Below are positions 17,003 to 26,183 of a stretch of DNA of 64,000 nucleotides, in pieces. Position 1 is the stretch's first letter, and every line of letters begins with the position of its first letter. The notes beneath the pieces were generated by a model. It was not told the origin of the DNA. It ran no database searches and worked only from the letters and a program-made list of their open reading frames with translations. A program made the position numbers and the translations under genes. Origin of the DNA: Marinobacter iranensis (GTDB lineage: Bacteria; Pseudomonadota; Gammaproteobacteria; Pseudomonadales; Oleiphilaceae); the NCBI RefSeq assembly GCF_029207565.1, contig NZ_JANCMW010000014.1, positions 62,001 through 126,000 on the forward strand, read 5' to 3'.

Positions 17003-18118
17003 ATGTACGGAAAACTTGAGACACACACTTTTCTGGCCATGCTGGTCGGGGTTTCCCTCGCGTTCGTCCTGCTGATGAAACCTTTCTTCGGCCCGATTTT
17101 CTGGGCGGTGGCCATTGCACTGATTTTCCACCCGGTTCGTGAACGCCTGGCGCGACGGCTGGGTGACCGCCCCAATATCATTGCATTGCTGACGCTGCTT
17201 ATCTGCATGGTGATCGTCGTCATACCCGTGCTGGCGCTGGTGACCTCGCTGGTGGCCGAGGGATTGTCGCTTTACCAGCGAATACAGGAAGGGCAACTAC
17301 GGCCCGGCGAATACATCGACAGGGTCAACCAGTCGTTTCCTGCCATCGAGTCCTTCTTTGCCCAGTTCGGGATGGATTTTGAAGGCGTGAGGGACCGGGT
17401 GGTCAATGCGTTCGTGGGTGGCAGCCAGTTCCTGGCGAAACAGGCCCTGGGTTTTGGCCAGAATACGTTCCAGTTTTTTCTGGGCCTGGCGCTAATGGTG
17501 TACCTGTCGTTCTTCCTGCTCCGTGATGGCAGCCAGCTGGTGGATCTGCTGATCCGGGCATTGCCGCTCGGGGATGAGCGAGAGCGCCTGTTGTTCGCCA
17601 AGTTTGCCGAGGTCACACGGGCGACGGTCAAGGGTAACCTGTTGATTGCCATCATCCAGGGTGCGCTTGGCGGCGGAATTTTCTGGTTTCTGGGTATCCA
17701 GGGTGCACTTCTGTGGGGGGTGGTGATGGCCATCGTCTCACTGCTCCCCGCGGTTGGGGCGGCACTGGTGTGGGTGCCTGCGGCGCTCTACCTGGCGGCT
17801 ACCGGGGAAATGGTGTCGGCCATTGTGCTGACCGCCTTCGGGGTGGTCGTCATAGGGCTGGCGGATAACCTGCTGAGGCCGGTGTTTGTGGGTCGGGATA
17901 CCAAGTTGCCTGATTACATTGTGCTGCTTTCCACCCTCGGCGGGATTGTTATGTTCGGGATCAATGGGTTTGTGATGGGGCCATTGGTGGCGGCCCTGTT
18001 CATGGCTTTCTGGGGTATTTTCATTCGGGAGTTCGGGGAAAAGCACGAGGTAAGCCCAGACAATCTGCCTACCTCGGCTACAGAATCGCAACAATCCGAC
18101 CGGCCCGGCGGTGTTTGA
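17003..18118 (+). CDS. AI-2E family transporter (PerM-like permease)
   Basis: A 371-residue inner-membrane protein of the AI-2E/PerM family. About eight hydrophobic segments are visible: two at the N-terminus (THTFLAMLVGVSLAFVLL, GPIFWAVAIALIF), a soluble stretch near 95-150, then the rest. Conserved stretches include the late segment PVFVGRDTKLPDYIVLLSTLGG, followed by GINGFVMGPLVAALF. Some members export signalling molecules or ions, but substrates are mostly unknown and cannot be assigned here. Its promoter region is shared with the divergent hypothetical gene. Confidence 0.9.
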   Translation: MYGKLETHTFLAMLVGVSLAFVLLMKPFFGPIFWAVAIALIFHPVRERLARRLGDRPNIIALLTLLICMVIVVIPVLALVTSLVAEGLSLYQRIQEGQLRPGEYIDRVNQSFPAIESFFAQFGMDFEGVRDRVVNAFVGGSQFLAKQALGFGQNTFQFFLGLALMVYLSFFLLRDGSQLVDLLIRALPLGDERERLLFAKFAEVTRATVKGNLLIAIIQGALGGGIFWFLGIQGALLWGVVMAIVSLLPAVGAALVWVPAALYLAATGEMVSAIVLTAFGVVVIGLADNLLRPVFVGRDTKLPDYIVLLSTLGGIVMFGINGFVMGPLVAALFMAFWGIFIREFGEKHEVSPDNLPTSATESQQSDRPGGV

Positions 18119-18199
18119 AATGTGTTAGTCTTTAGTCGTAATGTCCACCCTGTAGGGACAGGCGGCACAATAAAAAACGACAGGTAACTGGAGTAGATC

Positions 18200-18619
18200 A
18201 TGGCTAGGCAAACAAACATTCGCACTCGCATGGCAACAGCGATCATGGCTGGCGCACTGGCCCTGGCGGTAGTTCCCCATGCAGCAGCGAACGACACAGT
18301 GGCGCTCAAGAACGCTCTTTATGGTGCGGGTTATGACATCAATAATGTCAGCCCGCAAATGGACGAGGCCACCCGCTCGGCACTGATCGCCTTTCAGAAG
18401 GAACAGGGGCTGAACGCTTCTGGTGTTCTGGATGACGCGACCAAGGAAGCGCTGGGAATGGTGCCGGTCCAGGTCGCTGCAGCTGGCTCTTCCGGCAATA
18501 CCGAAGCGTCACAGAGCTCGAGCACTTCCAGCAGCGCCGCTGAGCCTGAAGAGGCGGAAGCGCAGGCAGAAGAAGACGATATTGAGGAAGACGACGACGG
18601 TGGCTGGTCCTTTTTCTAG
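18200..18619 (+). CDS. Secreted peptidoglycan-binding domain protein
   Basis: A 139-residue protein with an N-terminal signal peptide (positive RQTNIRTR, then a hydrophobic core, cleavage likely after AAA at about residue 30). Residues 32-87 form a PG_binding_1 domain (VALKNALYGAGYDINNVSPQMDEATRSALIAFQKEQGL, then LDDATKEALG). The C-terminal 45 residues are a Ser/Ala stretch followed by a strongly acidic tail ending DDDGGWSFF. Probably periplasmic and loosely bound to murein. It stands alone between the permease and convergent ilvD. Confidence 0.85.
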   Translation: MARQTNIRTRMATAIMAGALALAVVPHAAANDTVALKNALYGAGYDINNVSPQMDEATRSALIAFQKEQGLNASGVLDDATKEALGMVPVQVAAAGSSGNTEASQSSSTSSSAAEPEEAEAQAEEDDIEEDDDGGWSFF

Positions 18620-18631
18620 GGGCCGACTCGT

Positions 18632-20467
18632 TCAGTCGAGCATTTTCAGGTTCCTGACGGCACCCTTGTCGGCGCTGGTTGCCAGCAATGCATAGGCCTT
18701 CAGTGCGGCTGATACCTTGCGCGGTCTTGCCAGCTCCGGCTTCCAGCCTTTCTCATTTCTCGCTTCACGACGACGGTCCAACTCGTTCTGGTCTATCTCC
18801 ACGTTGATGGAGCGGTTGGGAATGTCGATGCGGATCAGGTCGCCATTCTCAATCAGGCCAATGGCGCCACCAGCCGCTGCCTCGGGGGAGGCGTGGCCGA
18901 TGGACAGGCCGGAGGTGCCGCCAGAAAAGCGGCCGTCGGTCAGCAGGGCGCATTCCTTGCCCAGGCCCTTGGATTTCAAATAGCTGGTGGGGTAGAGCAT
19001 TTCCTGCATACCGGGCCCGCCCCGGGGGCCTTCGTAGCGGATAATAACCACTTCGCCCGGCTTTACTTCGTCGTTGAGGATGCCTTCCACAGCGGTATCC
19101 TGGCTCTCGAATACCCGTGCCTTACCTTCAAACACGTAGATGCTTTCGTCCACGCCGGCGGTCTTGACGACACAGCCGTCCAGGGCGATGTTGCCGAAGA
19201 GCACGGCCAGCCCGCCCTCCGACGAATAGGCGTGTTCAACTGAGCGGATACACCCGGTTTCGCGGTCGCCATCGAGGGAGGGCCAGCGGGTGCTCTGGCT
19301 GAAAGCTGTCTGGGTGGGAATGCCGGCGGGGCCGGCCTTGTAGAATTCCACTACTTCCGGTGTCGGTTCCCGCATGATGTCCCAGGTTTTCAGGGCTTCC
19401 CGCATGGTTTTGCTGTGTACGGTAGGCAAGTCGGTATTGATCAGGCCTCCTCGCTCCAGTTCACCAAGGATGCCCATGATGCCGCCGGCGCGGTGAACGT
19501 CCTCCATGTGATATTTCGGGGAGTTCGGGGCTACCTTGCAAAGCTGCGGTACCCGGCGGGACAACTGGTCAATCTCGCTCAAGGTGAACGGAACGCCACC
19601 TTCCTGGGCTGCTGCCAGCAGGTGCAGGATGGTGTTGGTGGATCCGCCCATGGCGATGTCCATCACCATGGCGTTCTCGAACGCTTCCATGGAGGCGATG
19701 CTCAGTGGCAGCACGCTGGCGTCGTCGTCTTCGTAATAGCGGCGGGCATTCTCTACAATCTGTCTTCCGGCCTTCAGGAACAGTGCTTCGCGATCGGCGT
19801 GGGTGGCCAGCATCGAGCCATTACCGGGCAACGCCAGGCCTATGGCTTCGGTCAGGCAGTTCATGGAGTTGGCGGTAAACATGCCGGAGCATGAGCCGCA
19901 GGTGGGGCAGGCGCTACGCTCGTATTCCGCGACTGTTTCGTCATCGGCGTTGGGGTCGGCCGCAATCACCATGGCGTCGACCAGATCCAGCTTGTGCTCA
20001 GACAGCTTGGTCTTGCCGGCTTCCATGGGGCCGCCGGATACGAAAATGGTGGGAATATTCAGGCGCATGGCGGCCATCAGCATGCCCGGGGTGATCTTGT
20101 CGCAGTTGGAAATGCACACCAGTGCGTCGGCACAGTGGGCGTTCACCATGTATTCCACGGAATCGGCGATGATTTCACGGGAAGGCAGGGAATACAGCAT
20201 GCCGTCGTGGCCCATGGCTATGCCATCGTCCACGGCAATGGTGTTGAATTCCTTGGCTACACCGCCGGCGGCCTCGATTTCGCGGCACACCAACTGGCCC
20301 AGGTCCTTGAGGTGGACATGGCCGGGTACGAACTGGGTAAAGGAGTTGGCTACGGCAATGATGGGTTTACCGAAGTCTTCATTCTTCATGCCGGTGGCGC
20401 GCCAAAGTGCGCGTGCGCCAGCCATATTACGGCCTGCGGTGGATGTCCGCGAACGATACTGGGGCAT
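18632..20467 (-). CDS. ilvD: Dihydroxy-acid dehydratase
   Basis: Dehydrates 2,3-dihydroxy-3-methylvalerate and 2,3-dihydroxyisovalerate in isoleucine and valine synthesis. The 611-residue protein has the Fe-S ligand regions CISNCDKITPG (Cys122) and CPTCGSCSGMFTANSMNCL (Cys187, 190, 193), the spacing of the E. coli-type long IlvD. The start MPQYRSRTSTAGRNMAGARALWRATG at 20467 is family-typical; an upstream in-frame ATG at 20650 would run into the divergent gene. It is not linked here to other ilv genes. Confidence 0.97.
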   Translation of the reverse strand: MPQYRSRTSTAGRNMAGARALWRATGMKNEDFGKPIIAVANSFTQFVPGHVHLKDLGQLVCREIEAAGGVAKEFNTIAVDDGIAMGHDGMLYSLPSREIIADSVEYMVNAHCADALVCISNCDKITPGMLMAAMRLNIPTIFVSGGPMEAGKTKLSEHKLDLVDAMVIAADPNADDETVAEYERSACPTCGSCSGMFTANSMNCLTEAIGLALPGNGSMLATHADREALFLKAGRQIVENARRYYEDDDASVLPLSIASMEAFENAMVMDIAMGGSTNTILHLLAAAQEGGVPFTLSEIDQLSRRVPQLCKVAPNSPKYHMEDVHRAGGIMGILGELERGGLINTDLPTVHSKTMREALKTWDIMREPTPEVVEFYKAGPAGIPTQTAFSQSTRWPSLDGDRETGCIRSVEHAYSSEGGLAVLFGNIALDGCVVKTAGVDESIYVFEGKARVFESQDTAVEGILNDEVKPGEVVIIRYEGPRGGPGMQEMLYPTSYLKSKGLGKECALLTDGRFSGGTSGLSIGHASPEAAAGGAIGLIENGDLIRIDIPNRSINVEIDQNELDRRREARNEKGWKPELARPRKVSAALKAYALLATSADKGAVRNLKMLD

Positions 20468-20612
20468 GGTTGTCTGGTCTCTCTGCTGCAACTGGGTCAA
20501 AAAGTGGAAGGCATGAGGATACCAGATTACCCCTTGATCGCATGGTTGTTTTGGCAATCCGCGCTTACAATGTGTAACAGAGTTAATGAACAATTGATCA
20601 AGGAGTAGTCCT

Positions 20613-21869
20613 ATGGCCGCCCAGGAAAGCCTGCCCCTGCGTCGTCTCAAACAGTTTCAGCCCCTGAACCGGCTGACGGACGACCAGCTGGTTTTGCTCG
20701 CAAGTCGGGCAGAGAGAAGAACCCATGGCCCGGGTCAGCAGGTGGTGGAGCGTGGTGTCCGGGATGGCCTGGATATTTTCCTGATTGCCGGAAGTGTAGA
20801 GCTGGAGTCCATTGACGGCCGCAAGTCCACCATAGACGCCGACACCGACAAAGCCCTCAACCCCATTGCCCGCCTTCAGCCCCGCATGTACAACGTGACG
20901 GCGATCAAGGCGAGCGAGTTTCTGGTCATCCAGCAGGACATACTTAACCAGTTGCTGCGGGCGGCCCCCGTGCCGCAGGTGGAAATGGATTCAGGGGACG
21001 GCCTTGGTGACGACGGCAGCGAAGAACACCATCTGCTGATGGAATTCTACGCGGAACTGCGTTCCAACCAGCTTACCCTGCCCAGTGTGCCGGATGTGGC
21101 CTGGAAAGTACGCCGGACCGTAGACCGCGAGGATTCCACCGCAGACCACGTGGCCAGCGCCATTTCCGCGGACCCGGCGATGGCCGCCAAGCTGGTGCGT
21201 GCCTGCAACAGCCCCTTGTATCGGGGGTTTAGCGACGTCCGTAATGTTCGCGAAGCGGTGGTCAGGCTGGGCATGCGCACCACGCGCCAGTTGGTCACGG
21301 TGTTTTCCATGCGCGAAGTGTTTAAGACCAGGCAGGCTTCGTTGCAGAAGGAGATGGACAAGCTCTGGCGCCATTCCCGCGAGGTAGCGGCGCTGTGCTG
21401 GGTACTTGCGGACAGTGCCACTGCCATCAACCCGGAGGAGGCCCTGCTCGCGGGATTATTGCACGATATCGGTGTGGTGCCGGTGCTGGTCCAGGCAGAG
21501 CATCACGTCAACCTGTTTGCTGATCAGGCCAACCTTGAGCATGCCATCAGCGAACTCAGGGCGGATGTGGGCACCGCCATTCTGGAAAGCTGGTCGTTTC
21601 CGGCCAACTTCCTTGAGGCAACGCGGCATGCGGAGGACTGGAGGCATGAAAGCCGTGAGACCGCCCCTCAACTGGTGGATATTGTGATTGTCGCGCAGTT
21701 ACATGCGATGATTGGGTCCAGCCAGAACAGTTCCCTGCCCCCGTTTGACGAGGTGCCTGCCTATCGCAGGCTGGGCGAGCTTGAGCTGAACGCGTCCCGA
21801 AGCCTGCAATTGCTGACGGAGGCCCGCGCGAGGGTGGACGAAGTCCATCGTCTGCTTTCAATTCACTGA
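20613..21869 (+). CDS. Cyclic-nucleotide-binding and HDOD domain protein
   Basis: A 418-residue predicted cytoplasmic signalling protein. Residues 15-120 form a cNMP-binding-like beta barrel (LNRLTDDQLVLLASRAERR..GLDIFLIAGSVEL). Residues 145-345 form an HDOD domain (LPSVPDVAWKVRRTVD, DPAMAAKLVRACNSPLYRG, VRLGMRTTRQLVTVFSM) retaining LLHDIG, the HD pair. HDOD proteins usually act in signalling without known catalysis. Preceded by AAGGAGTAGTCCT. It diverges from ilvD with 145 bp between. Confidence 0.88.
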   Translation: MAAQESLPLRRLKQFQPLNRLTDDQLVLLASRAERRTHGPGQQVVERGVRDGLDIFLIAGSVELESIDGRKSTIDADTDKALNPIARLQPRMYNVTAIKASEFLVIQQDILNQLLRAAPVPQVEMDSGDGLGDDGSEEHHLLMEFYAELRSNQLTLPSVPDVAWKVRRTVDREDSTADHVASAISADPAMAAKLVRACNSPLYRGFSDVRNVREAVVRLGMRTTRQLVTVFSMREVFKTRQASLQKEMDKLWRHSREVAALCWVLADSATAINPEEALLAGLLHDIGVVPVLVQAEHHVNLFADQANLEHAISELRADVGTAILESWSFPANFLEATRHAEDWRHESRETAPQLVDIVIVAQLHAMIGSSQNSSLPPFDEVPAYRRLGELELNASRSLQLLTEARARVDEVHRLLSIH

Positions 21870-21910
21870 GGATATGACAGGGTAGTCAGTCTTCCGGAGC
21901 CTGTATACTG

Positions 21911-22504
21911 GTGGCAATACCAACAATGAATGTACCTCTTTTCCCGCTGAACTCTGTTGTACTGCCCGGGGGACGGATTCCCCTGCAACTGTTCGAGCCC
22001 AGATACATCGATATGCTGACCCGTTGCCTCAAGGAAGACCGGGGTTTCGTGGTTGTCCTGCTCAGGGAAGGCCTGGAAACCGTCAAATCTGCGGCTTTCT
22101 ACGATATAGGTACTTATGTTCGCATTATCGACTTCCAGCAGATGGATAACGGCTTGCTGGGCATTACGGTTGAAGGCCAGGACAAGGTCACGGTAGTGCG
22201 CAGCTGGCAGCAGTCGGATGGCCTGAATGTGGGGGATGTGGAATGCCTGCTGGCGGAAGAAGAATTACCTGTTCCAGAGCGTTTCGCGGAACTGCCCTCG
22301 GTATTGAAAGCTCTCTTCCGCCACCCGGTTATCCGTGAACTGGGCATGGATGTGGACTATGACGATGCGAGGGATGTTGGCTGGCGATTAACCGAGCTGT
22401 TGCCTCTGGACAAGCAGGAAAAGCAGCGACTGGTAGAGCTCCAGGCCCCCCTGGAGCGTCTGGAACGCCTGCTGGGCTTGCTTGAGGCTCTGGAACAGAA
22501 CTAA
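21911..22504 (+). CDS. Lon substrate-binding (LON-N) domain protein
   Basis: A 197-residue protein made of a single LON N-terminal substrate-binding domain: VPLFPLNSVVLPGGRIPLQLFEPRYIDML, followed by EDRGFVVVLLREG and VGDVECL. It has no ATPase or protease domain. Such stand-alone proteins are common in gammaproteobacteria, with no settled role. A GTG at 21911 and an ATG at 21926 are both possible starts; GTG is chosen for its closer GGAG site. Its stop overlaps the convergent DedA-PAP2 gene by 4 bp. Confidence 0.88.
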   Translation: MAIPTMNVPLFPLNSVVLPGGRIPLQLFEPRYIDMLTRCLKEDRGFVVVLLREGLETVKSAAFYDIGTYVRIIDFQQMDNGLLGITVEGQDKVTVVRSWQQSDGLNVGDVECLLAEEELPVPERFAELPSVLKALFRHPVIRELGMDVDYDDARDVGWRLTELLPLDKQEKQRLVELQAPLERLERLLGLLEALEQN

Positions 22505-23991
22505 GCAGTAAGCGGAACAGGGCTGAAAAACATTGCCTGCGAAGCAGCCGGGGCGTATAGCCGAATTGCTTCGGTCCAGTGTGCGATCACATACCAGACG
22601 GCGAAGGCTGCCCAACCCCCCGCTGCAACCAGCAGCGTGGCGTTTCGCGCCAGTGGGATGTTGTCGTAGCGGCTGTAGCTGGCCCGAACCAGCCCGCAAA
22701 TGGATAGCCCGAGCAGTACCCCTGCCACAACATCGGTAAACCAATGGACCCCAAGGTAAAGTCGGCTTAGCGCCCCCAGGACAATCGGGATGCTGAAAAT
22801 CAGGTAATGCCGCCAGCGCCGATGGTGCCTGCTTTCCCGTGCTATAAAGCTGGCTACCAGTGCTGAGAAAACGGTAAAACCGGTGGCGTGGCCGCTTGGG
22901 AAGGCCCCTGAGGCAGGAGGACCCAGGACAATATCCGGCCGAGGTACCGCGGTCAGGGACTTTAGCCCCCATACCAGCAGGGTGGTGAGCACGGCAGCTC
23001 CCAGCACGTGAAGCGCAGCGGCGTAATAACCACGAAAACAAAGAGCCAGTGTGCCCAGTGCAGCGGCTGCCAGTAGTACCGGCGGGTCACCCAGGAGTGT
23101 CAGCAGGATCATTACCGGGTCCAGCAACGGATTTCTCAACTGCGCGAACCAGCGCAGGGCAAGATCGTCAAATGGAGTCAGTATCTGAGTGGCGGTGGCC
23201 AGTTGGCTCCAGATCATGAACAATGCGCCTGCTCCCAATGCCAGTGATAACGAAGGCAGCGGGAATTCGCCCGCCTGGGCGGGGCGCTGGCTGGTATAAA
23301 GGCGCCAGAAACGATGAGTGGCATGGTAACGGGTAGTCAGGCGCGCCAGCCACCGGTACAACTGGCTGCTGTGCCCCAGTCCCAACTGGAAGCGAAAGAG
23401 CACCAGATAGATCAGCATTAATATCCCGGCACTGATGGCAATAACGGGGTAGAAATGAGCCGGTGGTTCGATATCGCTGGCGAGGGCGCTACCCACGAGA
23501 TAGCCCGGCAGCACATAAACCGGAGCCCAGGCAGCGGCGGATGACAGGTTGAAGGCCAGGAAACGCCGCCAGGGCATCAGAAATGCGCCTGCGACCAGTG
23601 GAATGATGGGTCGGATAGGGCCCACAAATCGCCCGATGACAACGCTCTTGCCGCCGTGGCGCCGGAAGAAAACCTCGCCCTTGGCGACAAAGCCCGGGAA
23701 ATGGTTCAAAGGCCATAGCTTGTCCAGGCGCCCCTGGAACAGCCTGCCGAGGGCAAAACTGATGCCGTCGCCGGCAACGGCCCCGGCGGCGGCCCATAGC
23801 AGGACTTCGCCAATCGGCAGCGATACCTGCCCTGCCAGCACCGCCACCGCAAACAGGATGGCAACGCCGGGAATCAGGATGCCTGCGAGCGCGAGGGATT
23901 CGAGAAACGCAGTGAGGAACAGGGCTGCTGAAAGCCATCCGGGATTAGTGCCGAGCCATTGAGTCAGTGCCTGTAGCCACTCTGATGTCAT
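22501..23991 (-). CDS. DedA-PAP2 fusion membrane protein
   Basis: A 496-residue multi-pass inner-membrane protein joining two families. Residues 1-200 are a DedA/VTT domain (FLESLALAGILIPG, GDGISFALGR, FVGPIRPIIPLVAGAFLMPWRRFLAFN). Residues 250-470 are a PAP2 phosphatase with the three motifs KSLTAVPRP, PSGHATG and SRLYLGVHWFTDV, so the phosphatase site is intact. Such fusions are thought to handle undecaprenyl-phosphate or other lipid phosphates; the substrate is not determined. Its start overlaps the upstream gene's stop by 4 bp, making it third in an operon with two degenerate GGDEF proteins. Confidence 0.93.
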   Translation of the reverse strand: MTSEWLQALTQWLGTNPGWLSAALFLTAFLESLALAGILIPGVAILFAVAVLAGQVSLPIGEVLLWAAAGAVAGDGISFALGRLFQGRLDKLWPLNHFPGFVAKGEVFFRRHGGKSVVIGRFVGPIRPIIPLVAGAFLMPWRRFLAFNLSSAAAWAPVYVLPGYLVGSALASDIEPPAHFYPVIAISAGILMLIYLVLFRFQLGLGHSSQLYRWLARLTTRYHATHRFWRLYTSQRPAQAGEFPLPSLSLALGAGALFMIWSQLATATQILTPFDDLALRWFAQLRNPLLDPVMILLTLLGDPPVLLAAAALGTLALCFRGYYAAALHVLGAAVLTTLLVWGLKSLTAVPRPDIVLGPPASGAFPSGHATGFTVFSALVASFIARESRHHRRWRHYLIFSIPIVLGALSRLYLGVHWFTDVVAGVLLGLSICGLVRASYSRYDNIPLARNATLLVAAGGWAAFAVWYVIAHWTEAIRLYAPAASQAMFFSPVPLTA

Positions 23992-24986
23992 GGCTGACGA
24001 ACATCTCCCTGGCTGTACCAGACCGAATCGGCGCCCCGTTTGCGGGCTTCGTTCAGTGCCTGGCGTACCCGTTTGCGCAGGTCTGCCGTGCGGGTGTCGG
24101 TATTGGCGCGGGTTGTGCAGCCAAGGCTGACAGTCACCTTGCCGGCCAGGGGCCAGTTCTGCTCCGCAATGGTTCGGCGAATCCGTTCGGCGATGACGCG
24201 CACGCCCTCTTCCGGGGTGAAGGGCAGGATCAGGAAAAACTCCCCATCTTCGAGTGTATAAAGGGTGTCGCCGGCACGGATAACGCCAAACAGGTGCTGT
24301 GTCAGGTCCCGTAACAGTCGTTGCATTCCAGCCTGGCCGTGAAGATCCTCTGCTTCGTCCGCGTAATCGATGGCAAGGGAGATCACTGACAGCGAATGGG
24401 ACATGGCGATGGCACGGGAGATTTCCTTCTGCAGGGTTTCATCCAGAAAGCGGGCGTTGTGGGCGCCGGTCACCGGGTCGGTAATGGCAAGGTCTTCTGC
24501 CGATTGTGCCATATGGTCGTAGTGCCAGATGTAGAGTGCAGCCACCGCAATCAGGGCAAATACGCCCGAACTGATGGTAATGGCGTAGGTCATGGGGTGC
24601 GACAGCAGCAGAAAAAATGCCAGTGCGATCAACAACAGCAAAGAAAGGATCAGCCCCTGTCGCAGCGGCAGGATCAGCAGGTTCAATACGACCAGGGGCA
24701 TCACCCAGTGACTGATGCCAGCGGGATCAAGGGCGTACATGGCCGCTACAAGGCCACTGTTCAGCGCTGTGAGGATGATCAGGTGGCCGGGCGCGGACAA
24801 CTGGCGGCGTCGACATATAAATGTATAGCCCGCACCCGCTACGGTCAGCAATGCCATTCCGGCAGCCAGGAAGAACAATTCATAGAAGCCGTAACGAAGG
24901 TTCTGGAACGCCAGGCTGGCGATAAACAGGCTGGCGAACGCGTAGCCGGCCAGGTGTGTAAAGCTTCTCAGGCGGGTCTCGGTCAT
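23988..24986 (-). CDS. Membrane protein with degenerate GGDEF domain (second of pair)
   Basis: A 332-residue protein with about six N-terminal membrane segments (roughly 10-150) and a C-terminal GGDEF-fold domain (DLAITDPVTGAHNARFLDETLQKEI onward). The catalytic loop that should read GGDEF reads EDGEF (TLEDGEFFLILP), so both glycines and the metal-binding Asp are altered. Diguanylate cyclase activity is unlikely; it may sense a nucleotide or act through protein contacts. It overlaps both neighbours by 4 bp (ATGA). Confidence 0.85.
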   Translation of the reverse strand: MTETRLRSFTHLAGYAFASLFIASLAFQNLRYGFYELFFLAAGMALLTVAGAGYTFICRRRQLSAPGHLIILTALNSGLVAAMYALDPAGISHWVMPLVVLNLLILPLRQGLILSLLLLIALAFFLLLSHPMTYAITISSGVFALIAVAALYIWHYDHMAQSAEDLAITDPVTGAHNARFLDETLQKEISRAIAMSHSLSVISLAIDYADEAEDLHGQAGMQRLLRDLTQHLFGVIRAGDTLYTLEDGEFFLILPFTPEEGVRVIAERIRRTIAEQNWPLAGKVTVSLGCTTRANTDTRTADLRKRVRQALNEARKRGADSVWYSQGDVRQP

Positions 24987-26002
24987 AACGCTGCTCCCCC
25001 GCTGCCTTCGGTTCGGGATGGTGGCGAGTTGTGAGTCCAGGTGCTGTAGGATTGCGCCCGATTGCCACCTTGTTGCTGCGCCCGCCGAAGTGCGTTGGCA
25101 GCGGATTGCTGAAGGCTGTCTGCATCATCGCCGATATTCAGGCCGGCAATACCGGCGCTCACGGTCAGATCCAAGTGGTGGGATGCCAGCAGGGTGCGTA
25201 ATCCCCTGCGGATAGTCTCCGCAAGTAATGCGGCCTCTGCCGTGGGAATGCCAGGCAGGATGATAAGGAACTGCAGGTCGGCTGCCCGGTAGTAGGTGTC
25301 GAAATCCCGTAGCTGGGAGTGCAGGTAACGGCCAATCCGTGGCAGTATGGAGCGAATGTCCGCGTCCGGGTCACTGTCGCTCAGGTGTGTATCCAGGCCG
25401 ATCATGATCACCGACATGTCGATGCCTTCCCGTTCACTGCGCTGGATTTCCTTGTGCAGGTCGGCAGACAGGTACTCCCGGCTGGCGGCCTGGGTCAGCT
25501 CGTCGGTGCGGCGCAGGGGGGCCAGTTGCCGGGATTTGTACTCCCTGAGGAAGACCAGCAGGCCCGAGAGCATGGCCGTCAGTAGCAGGGCACTGAGCAT
25601 TTGGTGACGTTCGGGCAGGCCGGCGGACCAGTGGGTGGCAGACACCGCCAGTACAGTGCAGAGCACGGTTATTGCCGCTGCCCAGGAAACCGGCAGCAGA
25701 GCAAAACCGACAAGCGGCACCACATAAAGCCAGTGGGTCAGGCTCCAGGGGCCGGTCCACAGGCTGGTGACCAGGAGCAGGAGCAGCGCCATAAACAGCA
25801 GGCGATGGATCGCCGGCCAGGGTTGTCGGGAGCGGCCGGGATGAAAGGTGTTGCCGCTGAAGACCAGTGCCGCCGCAACAATGGCGGTAACAGCGGTAAG
25901 GACTTCAGCCTGGATTACCGCAAATACTGCAATGGCGATCAGGATCAGGAACCCTGTTCTCGACAGGCGGCTCAACAGGAATTTTTCGGCCATCTGGGCC
26001 AT
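24983..26002 (-). CDS. Membrane protein with degenerate GGDEF domain (first of pair)
   Basis: A 339-residue protein using the ATG at 26002, which follows AGGACGGATACT; an ATG at 26038 is possible. About six membrane segments span residues 10-155, then a GGDEF-fold domain begins at RTDELTQAASREYLSADLHKEIQRSE. The catalytic loop reads ADLQF (YYRAADLQFLIILPG) in place of GGDEF, so the key residues are lost. It resembles the next gene in layout and probably arose by duplication. First gene of a three-gene overlapping operon, divergent from proA. Confidence 0.83.
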   Translation of the reverse strand: MAQMAEKFLLSRLSRTGFLILIAIAVFAVIQAEVLTAVTAIVAAALVFSGNTFHPGRSRQPWPAIHRLLFMALLLLLVTSLWTGPWSLTHWLYVVPLVGFALLPVSWAAAITVLCTVLAVSATHWSAGLPERHQMLSALLLTAMLSGLLVFLREYKSRQLAPLRRTDELTQAASREYLSADLHKEIQRSEREGIDMSVIMIGLDTHLSDSDPDADIRSILPRIGRYLHSQLRDFDTYYRAADLQFLIILPGIPTAEAALLAETIRRGLRTLLASHHLDLTVSAGIAGLNIGDDADSLQQSAANALRRAQQQGGNRAQSYSTWTHNSPPSRTEGSGGAAL

Positions 26003-26091
26003 AGTATCCGTCCTCTCCCGGGGCGTCCGTGTTATCAAAGCATACAGCAGGTTCTGTTCAATGACCCGCGTAATAAACAGTGTCAGGGCGG

Positions 26092-26097
26092 TATAAT
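26092..26097 (+). promoter_or_regulatory. Candidate -10 of the proA operon
   Basis: A consensus TATAAT lies 87 bp before proA. No good -35 is visible at the right distance. The strand is chosen because the gene cluster downstream is on the plus strand. Confidence 0.4.
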
Positions 26098-26183
26098 AAT
26101 CGCTTGGGATGCGTACTTGAAACGGGAAAGGTAAAGTTAGGCTCTGATTCGCACAATCGGTATTAAAATCTAAGGGTAATCGG

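Noticed and set aside
16890..17120. Upstream extension of the hypothetical gene at 16506-16889
   Set aside because: It would overlap the start of the permease gene and read a low-complexity Arg/Pro-rich sequence through the palindrome.
18142..18160. TGTCC...GGACA inverted repeat containing CCCTGTAGGG, similar to part of element 1
   Set aside because: It lacks the partner AGGGA hairpin and does not place GGA in a loop, so it is not counted as a third copy.
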